From Caldifarciminota bacterium (GTDB taxonomy: Bacteria > Hydrothermota > Hydrothermia > B15-G9 > WFZT01): 7,937 nucleotides of DNA. Below are positions 1 to 6,718 of this stretch, piece by piece. The notes under the pieces were generated by a model, which was given only the letters and a program-made list of their open reading frames with translations, made no database searches and had not been told where the DNA came from. The number at the start of each line of letters is the position of its first letter. Position 1 is the first letter of the stretch. The translations under genes and the position numbers were made by a program. The stretch covers positions 1-7,937 of the forward strand of contig JALXCE010000073.1 in the NCBI GenBank assembly GCA_026991055.1, written 5' to 3'.

Positions 1-2
1 AA

Positions 3-1265
3 GTATCAGGAGCGGCGGGGCATGAGATGTTGTTTATTCCCAAATCTGTTAGACAGTGGAACATTATTACTGCGAGGGATATAGAGACTGGTGAGATTAT
101 CTGGGAGAGGTATGTGACGGCGAATGCGATGACATCGGCTTTGAGTGAGGGAGATTCTATTTTGTTTGTTGGGACATTGATAGGATTTACTCCCTGGCAG
201 GATACAACCTTTTATGCCCTTGACCCATTTACAGGGGAGTTGAAGTGGGGGAAGGTGTTGAAAACGGTAGAGTATTCACCGATTGTAGTAGATAGCTTTG
301 TATATGCTCCTCATTTTTACAAAGTTTACTGTTTTACTTATGGTGGAGACAGTATATGGGCTGCGAACGGCGCATATTCCAGTCCAGTTTACGAAGACGG
401 GATAATTGCTGGAGCTGCGACCGATACAGTATTAAATGCCCGTGATTATCTAACAGGTGAGCTTCTATGGGATTTCACAAGTAACTGGGGGCTCTGGACT
501 TTAATGGCATATAAAAAGAAAATTGTATTTTCGGCTATAAATGAGCCTCTCCATGCTCTAAACATAGTCAACGGTCAATCTATCTGGATAAATTGGGATT
601 ATCCATTAGCAAATCATCACCCACCACAAGCCCGATTTGGAAAAATTTTTATTGAAGGCGGTCACTTTGCGGATGATACTACAATAATTTCCCATATTTA
701 TTTCATCAACCTGATTAATGGTATTACTATTTGGGATTCGACATTTTTCCCCACTCCTGGTGCGCGTGGCGGTGGGGTTGTAAGATTGCTGATTACACCG
801 AACAAACTTTTGTGGTATGCCAAGACAGATGCTTTATACCTATTAAGAATTGATGATCACTCTATAACCTACGACATGCTTTTTCCTCGAAGCTTGGCGT
901 TGTTTCCGAGTAATAATTTCCCAATATTTTACAAAAATTATTTCATCTATGCTCACGAGGATTATTTAGTGGTTTATGAGGCTGATACTGTGGATACCTC
1001 CGGGCAGGACACCCTTACAGATTTTCAGATTCACCTTCTTTACATAGATGGGAATCCGGTTCTGCGATTGGATGTACCTTATGAAGGGCAGATGAGTTTA
1101 AAACTGTTCTCTATCGCTGGTAGAAAAATATGGAGAAGGCAAATATATCTTGAAAAAGGAATACACTTTATCAATTTCCCTTCTTTGCCATCGGGTGTGT
1201 ATTTTCTGTTTTATGATTTTAAGGGACATAGAGGGACAAAGAAGGTCATCATATTAAAAACATAA
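3..1265 (+). CDS. Secreted PQQ-like beta-propeller protein with T9SS C-terminal sorting domain (5' end cut off by the window)
   Basis: The frame is open from base 3 without a stop, so the gene begins outside the window. The first ATG, at 27, would give a protein without the signal peptide that T9SS cargo needs. Counting that Met as residue 1, PQQ-type blade motifs (x-D-x-x-TG-E-x-x-W) recur at about 16-26 (ARDIETGEIIW), 64-74 (ALDPFTGELKW), 138-148 (ARDYLTGELLW), 177-187 (ALNIVNGQSIW) and 226-236. These mark a quinoprotein-like beta-propeller, as in BamB or PQQ dehydrogenases, but no cofactor or catalytic site can be assigned. An acidic linker near 318-332 leads to a type A sorting domain at about 352-412. 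Its hallmarks are LKLFSIAGRKIW, LPSGVYFL and the terminal TKKVIILK. Known family behaviour: such domains direct Sec-exported proteins across the outer membrane and are cleaved or anchored at the surface. The protein is therefore probably surface-bound or extracellular; its ligand is unknown. Confidence 0.85.
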   Translation, partial: VSGAAGHEMLFIPKSVRQWNIITARDIETGEIIWERYVTANAMTSALSEGDSILFVGTLIGFTPWQDTTFYALDPFTGELKWGKVLKTVEYSPIVVDSFVYAPHFYKVYCFTYGGDSIWAANGAYSSPVYEDGIIAGAATDTVLNARDYLTGELLWDFTSNWGLWTLMAYKKKIVFSAINEPLHALNIVNGQSIWINWDYPLANHHPPQARFGKIFIEGGHFADDTTIISHIYFINLINGITIWDSTFFPTPGARGGGVVRLLITPNKLLWYAKTDALYLLRIDDHSITYDMLFPRSLALFPSNNFPIFYKNYFIYAHEDYLVVYEADTVDTSGQDTLTDFQIHLLYIDGNPVLRLDVPYEGQMSLKLFSIAGRKIWRRQIYLEKGIHFINFPSLPSGVYFLFYDFKGHRGTKKVIILKT

Positions 1266-1383
1266 CAAGAAAAAAACGTGGGAGAGGAAAACTTTCAAAC
1301 AGGCTCGAAATCAAATAAAGGTAGAATACAAAATAGGGAATTCCCTCTTAAAAGTCTGATAATTTTTGATCAGTCCTGAACCC

Positions 1384-1418
1384 TTGACAGTTATTTAGAT
1401 AGTTGTCAAAATATCTAA
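1384..1418 (+). promoter_or_regulatory. sdpR promoter within two overlapping inverted repeats (probable autorepressor operator)
   Basis: TTGACA (1384-1389), a 17-base spacer and CAAAAT (1407-1412) form a sigma70-like promoter; the -35 is perfect and the -10 matches four of six positions. Two inverted repeats overlap it. TTGACA at 1384-1389 mirrors TGTCAA at 1404-1409, with ten of thirteen half-site positions matching. TTAGATA at 1395-1401 mirrors TATCTAA at 1412-1418 exactly. A dimeric ArsR repressor bound to either would cover the -35, the -10 or the transcription start. That the neighbouring SdpR-like protein is the binder is inferred from position and from autoregulation in Bacillus subtilis sdpRI. 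Confidence 0.7.
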
Positions 1419-1419
1419 C

Positions 1420-1704
1420 ATGCAGAAGATGTGGAAGGCTTTGTCGGACCCGACAAGACGGAAAATATTACTACTGCTCAAAGAAAAAGATATGAGTGCA
1501 GGGGAGATTGCTGAGCATTTTAATGTTACTAAACCCACGCTTTCCCATCACCTCGAAATCCTTAAAAATGCCGAGCTTGTTACATCTCGACGCGAAGGTC
1601 AAAAAATCATCTATTCTCTTAATACAACCGTTTTAGAGGACATTCTTGCCTATGTCCTTGAACTTTTACAGGGAGGTGAAGAAAATGAAAGACAGAGCCC
1701 TTAA
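1420..1704 (+). CDS. sdpR: SdpR-like ArsR-family transcriptional autorepressor
   Basis: This 94-residue winged-helix regulator closely follows the pattern of Bacillus SdpR. It opens with KALSDPTRRKIL, has a helix-turn-helix at about residues 26-49 (SAGEIAEHFNVTKPTLSHHL) and a beta-wing at about 52-67 ending in IIYSLNTTVLED. The cysteine metal site of ArsR/SmtB sensors (ELCVCDL) is absent, so metal sensing is unlikely. In B. subtilis, SdpR represses its own operon and is released when toxin-occupied SdpI recruits it to the membrane; the same logic is inferred here. Start choice: an in-frame stop lies at 1396-1398 and there is no other ATG, GTG or TTG before 1420. No Shine-Dalgarno precedes it, and the -10 box ends seven bases upstream, so translation is probably leaderless. 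An internal ATG at 1429 is a weaker alternative. The gene overlaps sdpI by 20 bases in another frame. Confidence 0.9.
   Translation: MQKMWKALSDPTRRKILLLLKEKDMSAGEIAEHFNVTKPTLSHHLEILKNAELVTSRREGQKIIYSLNTTVLEDILAYVLELLQGGEENERQSP
1671..1679 (+). promoter_or_regulatory. Shine-Dalgarno of sdpI, inside the sdpR coding region
   Basis: GGGAGGTGA lies at good spacing before ATG 1685 and decides the start of sdpI over an upstream in-frame TTG at 1646. Its presence contrasts with sdpR, the first gene of the operon, which has no such site. Confidence 0.8.
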
Positions 1705-2335
1705 AAACCCGGCCTACTGGGTGATTTTAGGGCTATCACTCGTGCTTTCCATCTGGATTTACTTTACTACACCCGCGAGAATTGTTCCCATCCATCTAAA
1801 TATAAAAGGAGAGGTGGACGGCTACGGACACAAATTTTCTGCAACATTCCTTTTTACAATCATAATTCTCCTCATGGGTGCGCTGATGGCATATTGGGAT
1901 AAAATTGACCCTTACCGCGAAAACGTCAGAAGGTCGAGACGCGCAGTCAAACCAATTCTTAACATAGTCTCTGCCTTTATGCTTTTCTTCCAGATAGTTT
2001 TTGCCTGGCTCATCAAGACCGGTTCAAAGGCTGTGGATTCATCTATTTTCGTCATTGCCCTCGGTGTTCTAATGATTCTCCTTGGAAACTACCTTCCAAC
2101 TGTAAAGCGAAATTTCTTTGTCGGCATTCGAGTTCCCTGGACTCTTGCATCCGATGAGGTCTGGCGCAGGACACACAGGCTCGGAGGATGGCTGTTTATT
2201 GCCATCGGACTGTGGATGATTGTGGTGGCACTCCTGGGGCTTGGCTGGGAGTTCTGGGCGATCCCGGCAATCATAGTTCTCGTCTATATCTCCATTGTTT
2301 ACCCGTACTATTTGTTCAAAAAGCTTCAAGCCTGA
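1685..2335 (+). CDS. sdpI: SdpI-family integral membrane protein (immunity / signal-transducing protein)
   Basis: This 216-residue protein has six hydrophobic segments, at about 11-28, 51-71, 90-110, 119-136, 168-186 and 188-210, as in Bacillus subtilis SdpI (about 207 residues, six helices). The N-terminal part has a DUF1648-type motif (PIHLNIKGEVDGYG, 35-48). The family signature follows TM4: GNYLP, FFVGIRVPWTL and then EVWRRTHRLGG (158-168). In B. subtilis, SdpI gives immunity to the SdpC cannibalism peptide and titrates SdpR at the membrane. The sdpR-sdpI order and overlap match that operon. No SdpC-like peptide gene is visible here, so the protein may defend against a foreign peptide or respond to another envelope stress; that is inference. 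ATG 1685 is chosen for its strong Shine-Dalgarno. The last ten bases overlap the end of the convergent sfsA. Confidence 0.88.
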   Translation: MKDRALKNPAYWVILGLSLVLSIWIYFTTPARIVPIHLNIKGEVDGYGHKFSATFLFTIIILLMGALMAYWDKIDPYRENVRRSRRAVKPILNIVSAFMLFFQIVFAWLIKTGSKAVDSSIFVIALGVLMILLGNYLPTVKRNFFVGIRVPWTLASDEVWRRTHRLGGWLFIAIGLWMIVVALLGLGWEFWAIPAIIVLVYISIVYPYYLFKKLQA

Positions 2336-3039
2336 TTGCACACAGGGATAGTTCTGAGATATTTCAAAACTGGTGGTGAGAATTCGAATAAAAGTGGATA
2401 AACTTCGACTCCTTTTCGGACCGCTTCAAAAAATACCCTGCCAAATTCCGGGTCTGTCCGCGTGTTAGGCATGAAGCAGCGAGAATCCTTTCTCATGACG
2501 AGAAAAACAATAGCTGTCCTCTTCCCTTCCCGTGCCAGGTTGATGAGTTCCTCCACGTGCTTTCTACCCCTTGATGTAGGGGCATCGGGAAAGAGCGCCA
2601 CCCCCTTTTCGGTCAGGGTGCATCCCTTGGTCTCCACCCAGATTGATTCTCCATTTTGAGTTTTTAATAGAAAATCCAGTCTGCTCTCGTTGATTTTTAC
2701 CTCAGGTTTCATCTCAGCAAGTGGCCCAAAAGGTATCCCCTTACTGAAAATGGATTCAGCAATCCTTCGGTGAAGCCCGGAGTTTGTGAGCACCCACTGA
2801 TTTTCGAATTTGGAGGCTATGAGGTCCCACTCAGTTTTCCTCTTTTCACTCGCAGCGGCTCTTTTCAAAAGTACTTCATTCCCATGGAAAAGGAGCTCGC
2901 CAAGCCTCCCCGAGTCGTGGATATGAACCTTTACCTCACCGATTTTCCGTGGCGATGTGATATTGACCAGGCCCACAAATCTATTTATTCTTTCAAGGAA
3001 AATTCCCTTTGCGTCGGTTTCTACCTTGAAAACATCCAT
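2326..3039 (-). CDS. sfsA: SfsA family protein (putative DNA/RNA-binding nuclease-fold protein)
   Basis: At 237 residues this is the usual SfsA size. Family landmarks in order are NRFVGLV (19-25), DSGRLGELL (42-50), RKTEWDL (67-73), SRLDFLL (119-125), VETKGCTL (135-142) and FPDAPTSRGRKHVEEL (150-165). The family has an N-terminal OB-like domain and a C-terminal restriction-endonuclease-like fold. Asp122, Glu136 and Lys138 fit a PD-(D/E)xK-type centre, so all candidate catalytic residues are present. The family was named for an effect on maltose metabolism in E. coli when overexpressed; its physiological role is still unclear. ATG 3039 has no Shine-Dalgarno but sits seven bases after a perfect TATAAT, and an in-frame stop at 3064-3066 leaves only non-standard starts upstream. 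The gene diverges from rluD across 26 bases. Confidence 0.9.
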   Translation of the reverse strand: MDVFKVETDAKGIFLERINRFVGLVNITSPRKIGEVKVHIHDSGRLGELLFHGNEVLLKRAAASEKRKTEWDLIASKFENQWVLTNSGLHRRIAESIFSKGIPFGPLAEMKPEVKINESRLDFLLKTQNGESIWVETKGCTLTEKGVALFPDAPTSRGRKHVEELINLAREGKRTAIVFLVMRKDSRCFMPNTRTDPEFGRVFFEAVRKGVEVYPLLFEFSPPVLKYLRTIPVCNQA

Positions 3040-3065
3040 GCTGGTAATTATAATGGGCAGGCATC
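3026..3065. promoter_or_regulatory. Divergent sfsA/rluD promoter with a palindromic -10 element
   Basis: The palindrome ATTATAAT at 3047-3054 contains TATAAT on both strands: plus 3049-3054 and minus 3052-3047. For rluD, TTGAAA at 3026-3031 lies exactly 17 bases upstream of the plus box, a near-consensus sigma70-type promoter whose -35 is inside the sfsA coding region. For sfsA no good -35 is seen; the nearest candidates are T-rich sequences within the start of rluD. Expected starts are about 3061 for rluD and about 3040 for sfsA, so both mRNAs would have almost no leader. Polymerase bound in one direction should exclude the other. Confidence 0.7.
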
Positions 3066-4043
3066 ATGGAAAAGGTTTTTGAAAGAATAGTTTCAGAAAA
3101 AATGGCAGGAACCCGCCTTGACGTCTATCTTGTTCGCGGTGGGCTTGGTCTAACCCGTTCACAGGTGGAAAAGCTTATCAAAGAGGGCAAGGTGCTGGTA
3201 AATAATGCCCCAACAAAGCCGGGGTACAAATTAAAGAAGGGAGACGTGGTATTCGCTAAAGTAGAAATTAAACCCAGGCCCCCGGTTATCGGCCAGGATA
3301 TTGATGTCCCGATTATCTACGAGGATGAGGACCTTGTTGTTATAGACAAGCCTGTCGGCATGGTGGTGCACCCCGCAAAGGGGAATCTTGAGGGAACACT
3401 GATAAATGCCCTCGTTTACCGCTACAAAGACCTGCCTCAGACTTCAGATAAAACAAGGCCCGGGGTGGTTCACAGGCTGGATAAGGAGACCTCGGGGCTC
3501 CTTGTCGTTGCGAAAACAGATAAGGCCCTTAGAAGTCTTGCATCTCAAATGGCAGATAAAACTGCACGGAGAACCTATTGGGCAGTGGTCTGGGGAAGTC
3601 TCCCACAGGACCACGGAATAATTGAAGCCCCTATCGGCAGACATTCTATTGATAGAAAGAGGATGGCAGTTACTCCATTCCACTCAAAGCCTGCAATCAC
3701 TGAATATACGGTGAAAAAACGCTACGACCGACTCGCTACATTTGTTGAGGTCAAGCTCCATACTGGCCGAACTCACCAGATAAGGGTACATTTTGAGTAT
3801 CTTGGCTATCCCATCGTTGGTGACCCCACTTATTCGGGAAGAAGCACGAGGAAGATTTTTAATGTGGTCCCCTCTAACTTTGCTCCTAAGGTCAAAGAAA
3901 TGCTTGAAATTATGCAAAGACAGGCCCTGCACGCGAGAAAACTTTCATTCATTCATCCAACAAAAATGGTCAGGGTTGAATTTGAATCTCCCCTTCCTGA
4001 AGACTTTAAAAAGCTCCTTGAGTACTTAGATTCAGCTCTTTAA
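3066..4043 (+). CDS. rluD: RluA/RluD-family 23S rRNA pseudouridine synthase
   Basis: This 325-residue enzyme is predicted to isomerise uridine to pseudouridine in large-subunit rRNA (helix 69 positions for RluD), acting in the cytoplasm during ribosome assembly. An S4 RNA-binding domain spans about residues 14-62 (GTRLDVYLV, RSQVEKLIKEGKVLVN). The catalytic domain starts near 82 (IIYEDEDLVVIDKPVGMVVHP) and carries the catalytic motif HRLDKETSG at 136-144, with Asp139 as nucleophile. GRTHQIRVH at 234-242 and YPIVGDPTY at 248-256 are the other conserved blocks, so nothing essential is missing. RluD rather than RluC is favoured by the S4 arrangement and length, but substrate sites cannot be read from sequence. 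ATG 3066 has no strong ribosome binding site and lies eleven bases after the -10 box. The last 38 bases overlap the convergent rodA. Confidence 0.92.
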   Translation: MEKVFERIVSEKMAGTRLDVYLVRGGLGLTRSQVEKLIKEGKVLVNNAPTKPGYKLKKGDVVFAKVEIKPRPPVIGQDIDVPIIYEDEDLVVIDKPVGMVVHPAKGNLEGTLINALVYRYKDLPQTSDKTRPGVVHRLDKETSGLLVVAKTDKALRSLASQMADKTARRTYWAVVWGSLPQDHGIIEAPIGRHSIDRKRMAVTPFHSKPAITEYTVKKRYDRLATFVEVKLHTGRTHQIRVHFEYLGYPIVGDPTYSGRSTRKIFNVVPSNFAPKVKEMLEIMQRQALHARKLSFIHPTKMVRVEFESPLPEDFKKLLEYLDSAL

Positions 4044-5214
4044 CCCCCTGCTCTCTCAAAATCCTGAGAACAATTCCAATCATGAAGAATTCCACAAGAA
4101 TGTGACTACCACCGTAAGTCAGGAAAGGCAGCGGAATCCCGGAGACGGGAAACATACCGAGGTTGGTAGCAATATTCAAAACCGTGTGGTAAAGGAAATA
4201 GCCAGCTACACCTATTGCCACCACTCTTCGGAAAATATCCCTGTCCTGATAGCCAATCTGGAAGATGAGAAATGAAAACAGGAAAAGAGCGATCAAAATA
4301 AACGATGTCGTTATAAATCCCATCTCCTCTCCAATACTTGAGAAGATGAAATCCGTATGAGCAGCCGGTAGGAAGGATAGCCCCTTTTGTGTGCCTTTGT
4401 GCAATCCTTTCCCTTTTAGACCACCAGAGCCAAGTGCAATTTCACCCTGTAGGATTTGCCATGCGGGACCGGTTTTATACTTCTCCGGCTCTAAGAAAGC
4501 CACAATTCGCGCCCTCTGGTAGGGCTTTAGCACTTTAAACCAGATGTATGGTGAAAAAAGCCCCACGAAAATTATGTATATGACAAAGATAAAAGTGTAG
4601 GGAACAGACATTCTAACGAGCCTGAGATAAACGAGGGTTGCAATCAAAAACACCAGAAAAATCCAGGATTTAAACGAGAAAATTGCAGCCACAGGACTGA
4701 AGATTATGAAGTTCAGGATTTTTAAATCTGCTCCCGCGAGGAAAGTTATCAAGGTAAAGAGAAAAAAGAAACTCCCGGATGTGGCAAGGTCAGGCTCAAT
4801 CAGAACGAGAGAGAACGGGATGAAGGTAAAAATGAATAAAAGCGTCACGCGTCTTTCGTTTAGTCTCGGGTGTTTTGCAATCCATCTCGCGATGAAAAAA
4901 ATGTATGCGAGCTTGGCCAATTCTGAAGGCTGAAAGTAAAATGCCCCAAGATGCATCCATCTTTTGGGACCGTTGGAGGGTAGAGCAAGAACCATCAAAA
5001 GGAGCAAAACAGCTAAGATGTAAAATAGTGGTGCAAGTGAATTGTAGAGCCTTGAGGGTATGAAGTAGTTTGCGACAGCGATGAAAAGCCCGGCAGAAAC
5101 CCAGATTATCTGTCTTGTCGCGTAGAATTTGTTTATGGACGATAGTTCAAGGATGCCAATTGCTGTGAGAACAAGCGGTATAAAAAGAAGGGAGAAGGCA
5201 AGAAATTTCCTCAA
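4006..5214 (-). CDS. rodA: RodA, SEDS-family peptidoglycan glycosyltransferase
   Basis: This 402-residue polytopic membrane protein polymerises lipid II into glycan strands for side-wall elongation, working with a class B penicillin-binding protein (PBP2) that is not in this window. SEDS landmarks are GPKRWMHLG (82-90) with FQPSELAKL (94-102), EPDLATS (140-146), the extracellular-loop block RARIVAFLEPE (234-244), ALGSGGLKGKGLHKGTQ (260-276), FLPAAHTDFIFSSIGEE (281-297), and FPVSGIPLPFLTYGGS (355-370). Asp288 in HTDF corresponds to the essential catalytic aspartate of RodA proteins. The GTQ and HTDF motifs favour RodA over FtsW. The start is TTG at 5214, the only standard option after an in-frame stop at 5224-5226, with an AAGG site just upstream. 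It overlaps the stop of the ATPase subunit F gene (TTGA), which suggests translational coupling. Expression probably comes from the promoter at 5551-5579. Confidence 0.93.
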   Translation of the reverse strand: MRKFLAFSLLFIPLVLTAIGILELSSINKFYATRQIIWVSAGLFIAVANYFIPSRLYNSLAPLFYILAVLLLLMVLALPSNGPKRWMHLGAFYFQPSELAKLAYIFFIARWIAKHPRLNERRVTLLFIFTFIPFSLVLIEPDLATSGSFFFLFTLITFLAGADLKILNFIIFSPVAAIFSFKSWIFLVFLIATLVYLRLVRMSVPYTFIFVIYIIFVGLFSPYIWFKVLKPYQRARIVAFLEPEKYKTGPAWQILQGEIALGSGGLKGKGLHKGTQKGLSFLPAAHTDFIFSSIGEEMGFITTSFILIALFLFSFLIFQIGYQDRDIFRRVVAIGVAGYFLYHTVLNIATNLGMFPVSGIPLPFLTYGGSHILVEFFMIGIVLRILREQGVKELNLSTQGAF

Positions 5215-5540
5215 GCTCTTACCTTAATCTGGAATCCAACCGCTCTCCTTACAACGTTTTCAAGGTACTCCTCTGGAGACTCTTTGCTCACCCTCGAGAG
5301 GTTGACGGGCACAATGAGAGGGACCACGCTGTCCAGGACCTCGTTTTTTACCTTTTCGCTGAAGTTCTGGAGGAAATTTTCATCTAAGATTATTATCCCG
5401 TAGCGAGCCTCTTCAATCTCCTTTTCAACAATTTTTTCTGCCTCTTCGGTGGTCGAGGGTGAGACGACATCCACACCCGAGAGCTTGAATCCAGGCCCTA
5501 TTTCACTATTAACGATGACGAGAATTTTGTAGTCAGCCAT
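5211..5540 (-). CDS. atpF: V/A-type ATP synthase subunit F (isolated gene)
   Basis: From ATG 5540 the product is 109 residues, the usual size for the V/A-ATPase F subunit, a CheY-like Rossmann protein of the central rotor stalk. Visible family features are KILVIVNSEIGPGFKLSGV (5-23), the TTEEAEKI block (30-37), YGIIILDE (47-54), VPLIVPV (73-79) and the C-terminal RRAVGFQIKV (98-107). The pattern matches Thermus and archaeal F subunits well. Cytoplasmic. It is odd that no other ATPase subunit gene (A, B, C, D, E, I or K) is adjacent; the neighbours are an MFS exporter and rodA. Either the ATPase genes are scattered in this genome or this is a spare copy. A longer form from TTG 5603 would overlap the MFS gene by 50 bases and is disfavoured. 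No Shine-Dalgarno is seen; the -10 box ends ten bases upstream. Confidence 0.8.
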   Translation of the reverse strand: MADYKILVIVNSEIGPGFKLSGVDVVSPSTTEEAEKIVEKEIEEARYGIIILDENFLQNFSEKVKNEVLDSVVPLIVPVNLSRVSKESPEEYLENVVRRAVGFQIKVRA

Positions 5541-5550
5541 AGTGGCAATT

Positions 5551-5579
5551 ATTTTAATATCGCTTAAAACAGATGTAAA
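5551..5579 (-). promoter_or_regulatory. Promoter of the atpF-rodA operon, at the 3' end of the MFS gene
   Basis: On the minus strand TTTACA (5579-5574), 17 bases and TAAAAT (5556-5551) form a good sigma70-like promoter. The -10 overlaps the MFS stop codon (5556-5554). The expected start near 5544 leaves only about four bases before ATG 5540. Transcription could also read through from the MFS gene. Confidence 0.6.
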
Positions 5580-6708
5580 GCATTCCAAGGCCGAGAAAAC
5601 CAATGATTCCGGTGATGTAGAAAACGCTTGCGATGTTCAAAATATCATAGATTTCCCCTGAAAAAATTGGTCCTATGGCAAATCCCACACTGAACGCCAC
5701 ATCAAGAAGTGACATGGTGGTTGCCGGACCGTAATCCCTGCCTATTTCACTGATTATTCCCATTGCTGCAGGCATGGATAGAGCTCCTCCGATTGACATA
5801 AAGGTGTTAAGAAGCAAATACCACAGCATGTTTTTGGCTACAGGGAAAAGGATGAATGCAAGATTGGCAATGAGTCCGCCAACCACCAGGGAATTAAATT
5901 TCCCATATCTATCTGCTACTTTACCCCCAGGATACTGCCCAAATGAGAGAAGCAGCATCTGGTAAGTGAGGATTAACCCAATACCAGAGCGCGATATCCC
6001 ATGAAATGCGGCAAGAAGCGGAAAAAAGGTGAGAACTGCCGCACGTGTGATTGCCAGAGCAAACCTGAAAAAGATTATGCCCAGTATCCTCAGGTCACGA
6101 ATGATGATTTTGAAGGGCACGAGTTTCTTTTTCTCCCTTCTCTTTTTGATGTTTTCAACACTCTTTTCCTTCACAACGAGAATGAAAATAAGAAGGGCTG
6201 AAAAAGAGAGAATGCCCATCAGGTAAAAAGCGGCCTTGATTCCTAAAAGGTCAGAGAGAGCTCCGCCAAAAAATGGGCCAATCCCGAGGCCGAGGAAGAA
6301 AATCATATTTATGAAACCAAAGTATCGGCTTTCCTCACCTGGAGGTGCAATCTTTGCGATGTAGGCCATCACCTGAGGATTGACCAATGAGGAACCAAAG
6401 CCCTGAAAAAGCCTTGATACAAAGAGGTGATAGACCTTCCTCGACTCAGCAAGAAGGATAGAGGCAATTCCGTAGATGGATATGCCAACGGATACGAAAG
6501 GTTTTATCCTCCCAACTCTATCTGCCCACCTCCCGAATATCGGTGAAAAGAGGCTTCTCACGATGGGGAGACCGGAGAAGATGAGGCCAATCCACAATCC
6601 TGTGGCACCAAGGGTTTTAGCGTAAGTCGGCAGAATAGGTGTAACCATACTAACGCCGGCCATGAGGATAAAGAGTGTCGCGGCCAGTGGAAACAGTTCT
6701 CTCTTCAT
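5554..6708 (-). CDS. Major facilitator superfamily transporter, drug:H+ antiporter-like exporter
   Basis: From ATG 6708 the product is 384 residues with about twelve hydrophobic helices and a basic central loop (about 180-203, rich in Lys/Arg), the standard MFS fold. Motif A is present in the first half (GRWADRVGRIKP, 59-70) and repeated in the second (GGKVADRYGK, 261-270). A motif-B-like SRLFQGFG lies at 98-105. Motif C-like exporter signatures occur at 140-149 (GLGIGPFFGG) and 342-351 (GFAIGPIFSG), pointing to a 12-helix proton-driven exporter of the TetA/multidrug type. The substrate cannot be told. An in-frame GTG at 6741 would add eleven residues but has no ribosome binding site and would sit upstream of the predicted -10 box; ATG 6708 is preferred with moderate certainty. 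It ends 13 bases before the subunit F start. Confidence 0.88.
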   Translation of the reverse strand: MKRELFPLAATLFILMAGVSMVTPILPTYAKTLGATGLWIGLIFSGLPIVRSLFSPIFGRWADRVGRIKPFVSVGISIYGIASILLAESRKVYHLFVSRLFQGFGSSLVNPQVMAYIAKIAPPGEESRYFGFINMIFFLGLGIGPFFGGALSDLLGIKAAFYLMGILSFSALLIFILVVKEKSVENIKKRREKKKLVPFKIIIRDLRILGIIFFRFALAITRAAVLTFFPLLAAFHGISRSGIGLILTYQMLLLSFGQYPGGKVADRYGKFNSLVVGGLIANLAFILFPVAKNMLWYLLLNTFMSIGGALSMPAAMGIISEIGRDYGPATTMSLLDVAFSVGFAIGPIFSGEIYDILNIASVFYITGIIGFLGLGMLYICFKRY

Positions 6709-6718
6709 GACAGGGGCA

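Noticed and set aside
27..29. ATG 27 as the true start of the first gene
   Set aside because: The frame is open to the window edge, and this start would give no signal peptide and a truncated propeller.
1335..1346. Perfect 12-bp palindrome AGGGAATTCCCT between the first gene and sdpR
   Set aside because: No loop or T-run for a terminator and no second copy in the window; it may be a protein site but nothing supports one.
1646..1684. Upstream TTG start for sdpI
   Set aside because: ATG 1685 has a well-placed GGGAGGTGA, whereas the TTG has none and adds 13 residues unlike SdpI.
5541..5603. TTG 5603 as start of the ATPase subunit F gene
   Set aside because: It would overlap the MFS gene by 50 bases; the homologous region starts at MADYKILV from ATG 5540.
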